NCBI GenBank assembly: GCA_964639965.1
Contig: CAZXGI010000055.1
Location: 1 to 16,090, forward strand
Length of the DNA: 16,090 nucleotides
Source of the DNA: TMED23 sp964639965
GTDB lineage: Bacteria > Pseudomonadota > Alphaproteobacteria > Rhodospirillales > UBA2165
Reading direction: 5' to 3'
Made by a program: the position numbers and the translations under genes. Below, piece by piece: positions 7,358-14,297 of this stretch; within the stretch, counting starts at the first letter, position 1; the number at the start of each line of letters is the position of its first letter. The notes beneath the pieces are model-generated. The model saw nothing but the letters and a program-made list of their open reading frames with translations. It ran no database searches and was not told the origin of the DNA.

Positions 7358-7519
7358 ATGAGTGATCAACCAAAAGAAAAGCGAGATGTGCCAGACGGAA
7401 AATCTAGGTTTATGACAACCAGCCAGAAAAAACCTAGCAAAACGGGTTTTATTGGATACGAGGCCACTTGGGAGCCTTTCCATAAAGAGGTAGAATACAC
7501 GACGCCGAAAAAACCATGA
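7358..7519 (+). CDS. Small uncharacterised 53-residue protein upstream of sat
   Basis: A short reading frame with ATG at 7358 and a GGAG eight bases upstream, ending in TGA at 7519. The product is hydrophilic and lysine-rich, beginning MSDQPKEKRDVPDGKS and ending EVEYTTPKKP. A more structured centre, TGFIGYEATWEPFHKEVEY (29-47), is rich in aromatic residues. There are no cysteines, signal peptide or membrane segment. It lies 77 bases after the FKBP gene and 31 before sat, in the same direction; the good ribosome binding site and tight packing support translation. Function unknown. It may be a small partner of Sat or APS reductase, but nothing in the sequence proves this. Confidence 0.65.
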   Translation: MSDQPKEKRDVPDGKSRFMTTSQKKPSKTGFIGYEATWEPFHKEVEYTTPKKP

Positions 7520-7550
7520 CCAGCCAAATATAAATGAAAAATTGTAAATA

Positions 7551-8723
7551 ATGACCAGTTTAGTCCCTCCTCATGGATCAGAGACTTTAAAGCCTTTGTT
7601 GCTCTCGGAAGAGTTCAGAGCTAGAGAACTTTCGCATGCGGCAAACTTAAAAAAAATTCCCATGACCAGTTGTGAGGTCTGTGATTTATTATTGCTTTCA
7701 ATGGGCGCTTATACACCGCTTGATGGTTTTATGACGGAAGCAGATTGGCGTGGCGTCTGCGAAGATATGAAATTAGGCAGTGGCTTATTTTGGCCAATCC
7801 CGGTTACGCTTTCTGCCGATCAATCTCTTGCTGATCAATTGGAAATTGGCGAGGAAGTGACGTTGATTGACGGGGAAACTCAACAGATTATGGCCATACT
7901 GACGATCGAGGATAAATACACTCCCGACCTTTCTCTACAGTGTAAAAACGTTTTTGGTACCACAGATGAGAGCCACCCAGGTGTTGCCAAAATAATGGCC
8001 CAACCACCTATCAACCTAGGGGGTTCGGTAAAGGTTATGGAAGAAGGATGGTTCCCCCAAGAGTTTAGTGATCTCTATATTCGACCAGAAGTTAGCCGAG
8101 CTATGTTCAAAGAAATGGGTTGGTCGAAAGTAGCTGCATTTCAAACTCGTAATCCAATGCATCGCAGTCATGAATATTTAGTAAAAATCGCTATTGATGT
8201 GACGGATGGCGTTTTTATTCATCAGGTATTAGGTAAATTAAAACCTGGTGACATTCCCGCACACGTGCGAGTCGAAGCCATTAAAGTCATGATCGATAAA
8301 TATTTTAAGGATAACATCGCCGTCCAGGCTGGTTACCCAATTGAAATGCGTTATGCTGGGCCTAGAGAAGCTCTCTTTCATGCTCTGATACGACAAAATT
8401 TTGGCTGCTCCCATTTGATCGTTGGACGCGATCATGCCGGCGTTGGAGATTTCTATGGACCCTTCGATGCCCATCACATTTTTGATACTTTATGGGATAA
8501 TGCCTTGTTAACTCAACCTCTTAAAATTGACATCACTTTCTATTGTGAAATATGCGATGGTATGGCGACAGCTAAAACATGCCCTCACGATGAGAAATAT
8601 AGGATAAATGTTTCAGGTACTCGCCAGCGTGAAATGTTGTCAAACGGCGAGGAGATTCCCACGGAATTCGGTCGACCAGAAGTCATCGCTGTACTACGTA
8701 AATTTTATGAAAACCAACCTTAA
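7551..8723 (+). CDS. sat: Sulfate adenylyltransferase (ATP sulfurylase), dissimilatory type
   Basis: A 390-residue homo-oligomeric ATP sulfurylase, unrelated to the CysDN type. In a sulfur oxidiser it runs in reverse: APS + pyrophosphate to ATP + sulfate, completing sulfite oxidation begun by AprBA. Visible: an N-terminal PUA-like domain (about 1-165, with GAYTPLDGFM) and the catalytic domain with QTRNPMHRSHE (197-207; the QXRNP and HXXH nucleotide-binding motifs), GRDHAGVGDFYG (292-303), and a C-terminal domain with CEICDGMATAKTCPHD, whose cysteines suggest the metal-binding site seen in bacterial dissimilatory enzymes. There is no APS-kinase extension. Length is typical. No clear Shine-Dalgarno sequence precedes the ATG at 7551, so coupling to the 53-residue gene 31 bases upstream is possible. 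Confidence 0.97.
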   Translation: MTSLVPPHGSETLKPLLLSEEFRARELSHAANLKKIPMTSCEVCDLLLLSMGAYTPLDGFMTEADWRGVCEDMKLGSGLFWPIPVTLSADQSLADQLEIGEEVTLIDGETQQIMAILTIEDKYTPDLSLQCKNVFGTTDESHPGVAKIMAQPPINLGGSVKVMEEGWFPQEFSDLYIRPEVSRAMFKEMGWSKVAAFQTRNPMHRSHEYLVKIAIDVTDGVFIHQVLGKLKPGDIPAHVRVEAIKVMIDKYFKDNIAVQAGYPIEMRYAGPREALFHALIRQNFGCSHLIVGRDHAGVGDFYGPFDAHHIFDTLWDNALLTQPLKIDITFYCEICDGMATAKTCPHDEKYRINVSGTRQREMLSNGEEIPTEFGRPEVIAVLRKFYENQP

Positions 8724-8724
8724 C

Positions 8725-8759
8725 TAACTTGCAAGTTACGTCCTAACAAGACCTTGTTA
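8725..8759. repeat. Pair of adjacent palindromes between sat and the phosphodiesterase gene
   Basis: TAACTTGCAAGTTA (8725-8738) is a perfect 14-bp palindrome starting two bases after the sat stop. Six bases later TAACAAG (8744-8750) and CTTGTTA (8753-8759) form a second perfect inverted repeat. No T-run follows, so this is not a classic terminator. It could be an operator for the downstream gene or a processing/stability element at the end of the sat message. Confidence 0.4.
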
Positions 8760-8791
8760 ATTGTCAAAAATTACTGCTACCATCTAACCGA

Positions 8792-9553
8792 ATGATAATA
8801 GCTCAAATATCTGACAGCCATATAGACCCAGAATCTGACAAGTTAGAAGATAGACTGAGGGATCTCTATTGGGTAGTCAATGACATTAATAAACGGAACC
8901 CCGCCCCCGATATAATTATCCATACCGGCGATGTGGTCCATAACGGCACTCAAGAGAAATACGATTTAGCTCTGACTATCCTTGGGGATATCCAAGCACC
9001 ACTACATGTTTGCGCCGGCAACCGCGATGACAAAAACTTGATTGCTACGAATTTCCAAACAGGAAACCAAGTTTCATCTAATTCCGGATTTCTACAATAC
9101 AGTATCGACGATTATCCAGCGCGCTTAATTGCTGTGGACACTACATGCACTACAACCAACATGGGTTATTATTGCCAAGAACGCGCCGAAACACTTGACC
9201 TGATGCTGGCAGAAGAACCGCAGAAACCAACTGTACTCTTCATGCATCATCCACCCTTCGAAATTAAAGAATCCAAATACCCCTTCCAGTTTGACGACTG
9301 GAATACAGTGGATCATCTAGCCCGTGTCTTGAAAAAACACAGTCAGGTAAAAAAACTTTTCTGTGGTCATAGCCATCGTAATTCGAGCGGAGAAATCGCA
9401 GGAATCCCTGCCAGCACGGTCTCCAGTATTGCCATCGATCTGCGTCTTGGTGATATCCCTGAAGGTGCAGAATTTGCACCAGTGTATACCACCCATACAT
9501 TCGATGGCATCCGTTTTAATAGCGAAACCATAGTTTGCTCTATGCTAAAGTAG
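8792..9553 (+). CDS. Calcineurin-like metallophosphoesterase, CpdA/class III phosphodiesterase type
   Basis: A 253-residue cytoplasmic protein with the ordered metal-binding motifs of the calcineurin-like superfamily: DSH (D8, H10), GDVVHNG (46-52, metal ligand D47), GNRD (76-79, N77), MHHPP (151-155) and GHSH (192-195, H193 and H195). Order and length match cAMP-type class III cyclic nucleotide phosphodiesterases. In the GNH[D/E] motif the histidine, usually the proton donor, is Arg (R78); this may be a subfamily feature or alter activity. Likely substrates are cyclic nucleotides or other phosphodiesters. It lies 68 bases after sat in the same direction, with two palindromes between, so it may be the last gene of the operon or separately expressed. 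No clear Shine-Dalgarno sequence is seen. A link to sulfur metabolism, such as providing AMP, is speculation. Confidence 0.85.
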   Translation: MIIAQISDSHIDPESDKLEDRLRDLYWVVNDINKRNPAPDIIIHTGDVVHNGTQEKYDLALTILGDIQAPLHVCAGNRDDKNLIATNFQTGNQVSSNSGFLQYSIDDYPARLIAVDTTCTTTNMGYYCQERAETLDLMLAEEPQKPTVLFMHHPPFEIKESKYPFQFDDWNTVDHLARVLKKHSQVKKLFCGHSHRNSSGEIAGIPASTVSSIAIDLRLGDIPEGAEFAPVYTTHTFDGIRFNSETIVCSMLK

Positions 9554-9638
9554 CCAATTTAATCAGATAAAGATCAAGGATCACTGCAATTATTAATTCC
9601 AACTTTCTATTCAATTTTCTTTGTAAAATAATATAAAT

Positions 9639-9977
9639 TTATCTGGATTTAGACAAATCACTCGTGCAAAACATATCAAAAAGTATTGAAATGAGCGGCC
9701 GGATATCTTTATCAGATAAACTATAGTGAATGGTAGTACCTTCACGACGCGTCCTCACCAATCCTTCACTTTTTAACCAAGCCAGATGTTGAGAGAGGTT
9801 AGCCGGTTTTACGCCGATACTTTCACTGAGTTCACCTGCAGTCCATTCATCTGATATCAAATGGCACAAGATTAATATTCGATTTTGGTTAGCTATTGAC
9901 TTTAAAAACGCAGCAGCCTTCTCCGCGTTATTTTCCATCGTGAGTTGTTTAGCCTCTAGTTCTGTATCGGCCTCCAT
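9639..9977 (-). CDS. ArsR-family repressor with SqrR/BigR-like cysteine pair
   Basis: A 112-residue winged helix-turn-helix repressor. The ArsR core is clear: FLKSIANQNRILILCHL (24-40), the recognition region GVKPANLSQHLAWLK (55-69), and the wing LVRTRREGTTIHYSLSD (73-89). Cysteines are C38, in the ILCHL helix, and C104, in the last helix (LFDMFC). Their separation of 66 residues equals that of the redox cysteines in SqrR (C41/C107) and BigR (C42/C108), which form a tetrasulfide with reactive sulfur species and release DNA. I infer a persulfide-responsive repressor. The ATG at 9977 has a good AGAGGG just upstream. It lies 77 bases after the CoxL-like gene on the same strand and converges with the phosphodiesterase gene. 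An imperfect inverted repeat upstream (10009-10044) could be its own operator. Confidence 0.85.
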   Translation of the reverse strand: MEADTELEAKQLTMENNAEKAAAFLKSIANQNRILILCHLISDEWTAGELSESIGVKPANLSQHLAWLKSEGLVRTRREGTTIHYSLSDKDIRPLISILFDMFCTSDLSKSR

Positions 9978-10008
9978 TAAGCCCTCTCTTAAATTCTTCC
10001 AAATTTTG

Positions 10009-10044
10009 TAACTACTTTATCGTGATTGACAGTAAAGATAGTTA
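10009..10044. promoter_or_regulatory. Imperfect inverted repeat upstream of the ArsR gene, candidate operator
   Basis: TAACTACTTTA (10009-10019) and TAAAGATAGTTA (10033-10044) are complementary except for one extra base in the second arm, with 13 bases between. The repeat lies 32-67 bases before the ArsR start, where an autoregulatory site would be expected. The sequence does not fit the reported ATTC-N8-GAAT SqrR site, so the assignment is by position and symmetry only. Confidence 0.35.
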
Positions 10045-10054
10045 ATTACAAGCG

Positions 10055-12418
10055 TTAACTTGCTTTATTTATTTTCTCCCAGATACGTGGTGCAGTATAA
10101 GGCATATCAAAGTGCTCAATTCCTAAAGGAGCCAAAGCGTCTAAAACTGCATTTGCAATGACCGCCAATGCTGGAACAGTGCCAGATTCACCGCCTCCTT
10201 TTATCCTTAACGAATTAGTCTCTGTTGGAACTTCCATCGTCTCAATATCAAACATTGGAAACTGATCGGCTCGCGGAATCATATAATCCAAAAAAGAACC
10301 AGTAAGCAACTGACCCGAAACTGAATCAAAAAAAGCACACTCACCAATGGCTTGACCGGCACCTTGCACAATACCTCCATGAGTTTGCCCATGCACAATC
10401 ATAGGATTTACGGCCTGACCACAATCATCGATAATGCCGTAATTACAAATTCGCAGTTCACCAGTTTCCGGGTCGATTTCGACTTCTGCTCCGGAAGCTC
10501 CATAAGGATACGCTTTAATACGACCTTCCTGAAAATACTCAGACATTAAAGGCATATCAGTTTTTTTAAATTTGGGGAAAAATGCTGCAACTTCTTGTAG
10601 ACTTACCTCTTGACCTGTTTTTTCTATTTTAAATTTACCATCTGTAAAATAGATATTTTCCCTATCAGCCTGTAAAAGATGTGCTGCTACAGGACTAGCT
10701 TTGTCAATCAAATCTTTCGAAATTTTATATAACACCTGACCCATCATACGCATGGAACGATCGGAATGGGTTCCCCCTCCACGGGCCAGCAAATTTGAAT
10801 CTCCCCAAGCCAGGGAGATATCTTCATACGGAATTCCGAGTAAATCGCTTATTACCTGCGAGTAAGTAGTTTCGTGGCCTTGCCCATGGTTTTGGGTTCC
10901 AGCAAAGATCGTTATTTTACCCGTACTGGAAATTTCAACTCGGCCCATTTCGATTGGAGCTCCGACCGGGCTTTCGACAAATGGAACAAGGCTAATACCC
11001 CGCAACATACCATTGGACAAGGACGCTTTTAAACGTCTTCCGAAATTACTATAATCTACGACCTTTGCCATACGTTCTAGTGCCTCAGGGTAATCCCCAA
11101 CATCATAAGTTAATCCCATGATAGTTTTGAAAGGCATTGCCGCTTTGGTAATCAAATTTCTGAGTCTAATTTCCTTCCTATCCATTTGAATTTTTTTTGC
11201 CGCAATATCAATTAAACGTTCTAATACAAGATGGGTTTCAGGTCGCCCTGCAGCACGAAATGGCAAAACAGGGACTGTATTTGTGAGAAATACTTTCATT
11301 TCCAATGAAGAATTGGGGATATCATAAGTTGTTGTTACCAGACGAGAGAGATTTGCAGGTGGAGCGTAACAAATTGCATATGCGCCAATATTAACAAGAG
11401 CCTCCAACTTATAAGCCTTAATTTTACCATCTATATCAAAAGCAAGTGTTCCTGTTAACTCCATATCACGGCCCTGCCAATCACTGACAAAAGCCTCCAT
11501 CCGGGTGCTAGTCCATTTAACCGGACAGCCTAATCTTTTAGCTGCCCAAGCAAGGACTACATATTCAGGACCGACATGACCTCTTGAACCAAATCCACCT
11601 CCAACGTCAGGACATATCACCTGAACCTTTTCGGGTTTAACCTTTAAAGCACTCGCAATCATATCTCGATAGCGATGAACTCCTTGGTTACCTGCAGTAA
11701 CTATAAACTGTTCTAGGCTTGGATCAAATTCTCCGATTCCGGATCGAGGCTCCATCTGACAACAAATAAGACGAGGCACTTTAAATGTGCCAGTTATAAC
11801 ATGATCAGATTCAATTAGAGCCTGATCAGTCTCATCCGGATTACCCCGATAATGATGAATTGTAATATTACCCGGAGCATCTTCACAAATAACAGGAGCT
11901 CGGGGATTAGCTGCCTGCTGAACATTCGTAACAGGCGATAATTCCTTTAATTCTACTTCAACTAATTCACCGGCAGTTTCAGCAGCAGCAACTGACTTAG
12001 CAATTATAAACGCTATTGGTTCACCAACATGCCGAACCTTATCGAAAGGTAATGGCCATTGTGGAAATTGAATGGCGACAGGATCCTGATCATCAAACAT
12101 GGGTTTAGTCCAATCTTCAGGCGACGCTTCTATCGCTCGATGAACTATAGGACCAAATCCATCTTTCTCAAAATCCTTGCCAGTTAATACTGCAACAACA
12201 CCAGGAGATTTCAGAGCCCTTTTCGTTTTGATTTTTTTTATGATCCCATGGGCTATTTGGCTACGAACAAAAAAACCATAAAGCTGATCCTTTTTATTCA
12301 AATCATCTGTGTATTGTCCTTTACCTTGAACAAAACGCGCATCTTCTTTGCGCAGTACCGGCTCTCCTATCTTGCGTATTCCCTCGCCTGCAATTTTTCT
12401 TTCGTAGCTATCTGGCAC
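10055..12418 (-). CDS. CoxL-like molybdopterin-binding subunit of a xanthine dehydrogenase-family hydroxylase
   Basis: A 787-residue protein of the molybdenum hydroxylase large-subunit family (aldehyde oxidase/xanthine dehydrogenase/CO dehydrogenase). Seen: the N-terminal a/b hammerhead domain (about 20-165), MEPRSGIGEF (222-231), the Moco motif DVGGGFGSRG (271-280), the active-site loop PFRAAGRPE (386-394), TQNHGQGHETTYSQV (508-522), and KGGGESG (740-746) with the probable catalytic glutamate E744. The loop lacks the AYXCSFR signature of true aerobic CO dehydrogenase and is nearer the form II AYRGAGR, with Ala for Gly. CO oxidation is therefore unlikely; an aldehyde, purine or aromatic substrate is more probable. 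The start is GTG at 12418, with GAGGG six bases upstream and a stop just before. No FAD (CoxM) or 2Fe-2S (CoxS) subunit is adjacent. The ArsR gene follows on the same strand. Confidence 0.9.
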   Translation of the reverse strand: MPDSYERKIAGEGIRKIGEPVLRKEDARFVQGKGQYTDDLNKKDQLYGFFVRSQIAHGIIKKIKTKRALKSPGVVAVLTGKDFEKDGFGPIVHRAIEASPEDWTKPMFDDQDPVAIQFPQWPLPFDKVRHVGEPIAFIIAKSVAAAETAGELVEVELKELSPVTNVQQAANPRAPVICEDAPGNITIHHYRGNPDETDQALIESDHVITGTFKVPRLICCQMEPRSGIGEFDPSLEQFIVTAGNQGVHRYRDMIASALKVKPEKVQVICPDVGGGFGSRGHVGPEYVVLAWAAKRLGCPVKWTSTRMEAFVSDWQGRDMELTGTLAFDIDGKIKAYKLEALVNIGAYAICYAPPANLSRLVTTTYDIPNSSLEMKVFLTNTVPVLPFRAAGRPETHLVLERLIDIAAKKIQMDRKEIRLRNLITKAAMPFKTIMGLTYDVGDYPEALERMAKVVDYSNFGRRLKASLSNGMLRGISLVPFVESPVGAPIEMGRVEISSTGKITIFAGTQNHGQGHETTYSQVISDLLGIPYEDISLAWGDSNLLARGGGTHSDRSMRMMGQVLYKISKDLIDKASPVAAHLLQADRENIYFTDGKFKIEKTGQEVSLQEVAAFFPKFKKTDMPLMSEYFQEGRIKAYPYGASGAEVEIDPETGELRICNYGIIDDCGQAVNPMIVHGQTHGGIVQGAGQAIGECAFFDSVSGQLLTGSFLDYMIPRADQFPMFDIETMEVPTETNSLRIKGGGESGTVPALAVIANAVLDALAPLGIEHFDMPYTAPRIWEKINKAS

Positions 12419-12631
12419 AGAATGCCCTCATACCTAAACCTATATTTGAAGATAACCCTTCGTATATTCAATGCCTAGTCTTATAAGTCAAACAAGATTA
12501 TACCCCTCAGAACTCTGATTATGCTGAACAAATTTTTAATCAATAATTTCGTTTGTTTGATTTACCGAATAGTAACTTTCTTTGTTTATTCATTCGCAAA
12601 ATTTTATAAGCTAAATTCGTTAGGGGGAATT

Positions 12632-12817
12632 ATGCGGTATGCAATCCAATATCAGACTTCAAGTGATGAATGGGCTATTTTTGACACTGCTGGGAATTCG
12701 GGTTTAGTTTTAATATGCAGAACTGAAGAAGAAGCTTTACTCCAAGTTCTCAAACTGCAAGAGAAAACAAGAACTAACGGTTATTATCCCTATGAAGATA
12801 ATCAACAAATAGCATAA
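12632..12817 (+). CDS. Uncharacterised 61-residue protein
   Basis: A small acidic cytoplasmic protein starting MRYAIQYQTSSDEWAIFD and ending YYPYEDNQQIA. It alternates as a short beta hairpin (YAIQYQ, WAIFDTAG, LVLICRT) followed by a helix (EEEALLQVLKLQEKTR). I do not recognise a family. The start at 12632 is chosen because AGGGGGA (12622-12628) sits at the right distance. The same frame is open to an ATG at 12521, which would add a hydrophobic 37-residue N-terminus and hide the ribosome binding site inside the gene; that is less likely. It is divergent from the CoxL-like gene and 174 bases upstream of the MFS gene. Function unknown. Confidence 0.6.
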   Translation: MRYAIQYQTSSDEWAIFDTAGNSGLVLICRTEEEALLQVLKLQEKTRTNGYYPYEDNQQIA

Positions 12818-12931
12818 TAGGTAATGACCAAATTTGAGTGTTTGGGCATTCTTTCTTCGTAATTATATAACTTTGTGTTTTGATTTTCGAAATTAAATTA
12901 TGCTTACTGTCGTGAATATAAATATAAAAAA

Positions 12932-12960
12932 TTGGAATAATTGTTACTACTCATTATATT
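12932..12960 (+). promoter_or_regulatory. Candidate sigma-70-type promoter for the MFS gene
   Basis: TTGGAA (12932-12937) and TATATT (12955-12960) are separated by exactly 17 bases and match the -35 and -10 consensus at four and five of six positions. They lie about 30-60 bases before the MFS start codon. Confidence 0.5.
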
Positions 12961-12972
12961 TCCTAAATAATG

Positions 12973-12991
12973 ATCTATAATTACAATAGAT
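12973..12991. promoter_or_regulatory. Inverted repeat ATCTAT-N7-ATAGAT abutting the MFS start
   Basis: A perfect 6-bp inverted repeat ending at the base before the ATG, just downstream of the candidate promoter. It occupies the place where a Shine-Dalgarno sequence would be; none is seen. It could be an operator or an initiation-region hairpin. Confidence 0.35.
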
Positions 12992-14197
12992 ATGAATGAA
13001 AATTCCAATCAAAAGACAGAGTGGTGCCTAATATTTCTTGCCTTACTGATCGGCGTTTCTGTAGCCGGCTACGTTGGTAAAACGCCACCAGCTATCCCGA
13101 GCATAAGAATTGATTTGACCCTAAGTTTAGTTATGGCCGGTTGGGTAGTTTCCATTTTTTGCACGATGGGTTCTTTTACAGGATTGGTGGCAGGTATGTT
13201 CGCAGATCGTGTTGGTAGAGCTAAAATTGTTGTCTTCTCTCTAGGCTGCATTTCTTTTGGTTCATTTCTTGGGGCTAATTCACACTCTTTAATGATGTTA
13301 CTATTATCACGCATTATTGAAGGCACAGGCTATATTGGTGCAATGGCTATTCTACCTGCTCTGATAGCTGGATTCGCAAGTGATCAGCATCGTGCTTTTG
13401 CGGTAAGTCTCCACAGTAGTGTTACCCCTCTAGGCATGGCTATTGCTATGGTGGCAGCCCCTCCAGTAATTCACCAATATGGTTGGCGTTATTTGTGGTG
13501 GATTACAGGAATGATCACCATTCTATTCATGGTATTTTCCTTAATCGCTTTCAGAAAAGTTGATGCAAAAACTTTAAAAAACAAGAACCCTTTTTGGTCT
13601 AATATAAAGAAAACAACCTCATCCCCTGGGCCATGGTTAATTTCAATATGTTTTATGACATATACATTTCAGTGGTATGCAATTATGGTTTGGCTTCCGA
13701 CTTTCGCCATTGAAGAACGTGGCTTAGACCTAAAATTTGCAGCAGCATTGGCCGCAGCCGCTGTTTCCATAAATATTTTCGGAAATTTATTTGGCGCGTG
13801 GCTAGTTCATTGGGGAATACCCCGCTGGATACTTATCAGTGTCGGCACATTTATGATGGGGATATTATCACTGTTTATATTTCCAGATATTTTACCTGAC
13901 ATCATTCGATTTGGATTGGTGCTCGTTTTTTCCTTTTTGGGTGCTTTGCAACCTCCAGCCATAATGGCAAGCGTACCAATTCACAGCCCATCTACCGCAC
14001 AATTAGGATCTACTAGTGGTATTGTCTACCAAGGCTCCCAAATAGGACTTCTTTTAGGTCCTCCCGCTGTCGCATGGTTTGTGACTCTTACTGAAACTTG
14101 GGCCCAAACAGGATATTTTTTGTTTATTGGGACTATAATAAACTTAACTCTAGCACAATGGATGAGGACACGAGAAAGAAACAACTCCATTGAATGA
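12992..14197 (+). CDS. Major facilitator superfamily transporter, CynX/NimT-like
   Basis: A 401-residue protein with twelve hydrophobic segments in two halves of six, typical of MFS permeases in the inner membrane. The MFS signature between helices 2 and 3 is GMFADRVGRAK (68-78), and helix 4 carries SRIIEGTGY, as in CynX/NimT-type carriers. A central cytoplasmic loop (KVDAKTLKNKNPFWSNIKK) joins the halves. CynX/NimT relatives are linked to cyanate or nitroimidazole transport, but the true substrate cannot be read here. It follows the 61-residue gene after 174 bases, has its own candidate promoter, and precedes the DUF2786-like gene by 100 bases. No substrate-linked enzyme is adjacent. Confidence 0.85.
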   Translation: MNENSNQKTEWCLIFLALLIGVSVAGYVGKTPPAIPSIRIDLTLSLVMAGWVVSIFCTMGSFTGLVAGMFADRVGRAKIVVFSLGCISFGSFLGANSHSLMMLLLSRIIEGTGYIGAMAILPALIAGFASDQHRAFAVSLHSSVTPLGMAIAMVAAPPVIHQYGWRYLWWITGMITILFMVFSLIAFRKVDAKTLKNKNPFWSNIKKTTSSPGPWLISICFMTYTFQWYAIMVWLPTFAIEERGLDLKFAAALAAAAVSINIFGNLFGAWLVHWGIPRWILISVGTFMMGILSLFIFPDILPDIIRFGLVLVFSFLGALQPPAIMASVPIHSPSTAQLGSTSGIVYQGSQIGLLLGPPAVAWFVTLTETWAQTGYFLFIGTIINLTLAQWMRTRERNNSIE

Positions 14198-14266
14198 TTT
14201 TAATAAATAAAATGAATATGATTTTATCTTATTTCTTGCCGGCGTTAACCTTTTTAAGTAATAATT

Positions 14267-14293
14267 TGGCTATAGTTAGGCGATATATAGCCA
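14267..14293. promoter_or_regulatory. Inverted repeat TGGCTATA-N11-TATAGCCA before the DUF2786-like gene
   Basis: A perfect 8-bp inverted repeat whose second arm ends four bases before the TTG start. The 11-base loop contains TTAGG, the only Shine-Dalgarno-like sequence nearby, although it is about 17 bases from the TTG. It may be an operator for autoregulation or a hairpin controlling initiation. Confidence 0.4.
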
Positions 14294-14297
14294 TAGA

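Noticed and set aside
7516..7533. A five-codon frame MTSQI before sat, repeating the ATGACCAG of the real sat start at 7551
   Set aside because: Probably a chance repeat of eight bases. It has no ribosome binding site, and its ATG overlaps the stop of the 53-residue gene.
9564..9720. Three copies of CAGATAAA (9564-9571, 9713-9720 and the complement at 9638-9645), including TTTATC-A-GATAAA at 9708-9720
   Set aside because: Two copies lie in or at the end of ArsR coding sequence in an AT-rich stretch. No T-run or spacing rule makes them a terminator or operator.
10055..12418. Reading the CoxL-like protein as an aerobic carbon monoxide dehydrogenase
   Set aside because: The diagnostic AYXCSFR loop is absent and no coxM or coxS is adjacent.
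12521..12631. N-terminal extension of the 61-residue protein from an ATG at 12521, giving a hydrophobic leader
   Set aside because: A strong AGGGGGA lies just before the ATG at 12632, while no such signal precedes 12521. A membrane-anchored longer form cannot be fully excluded.
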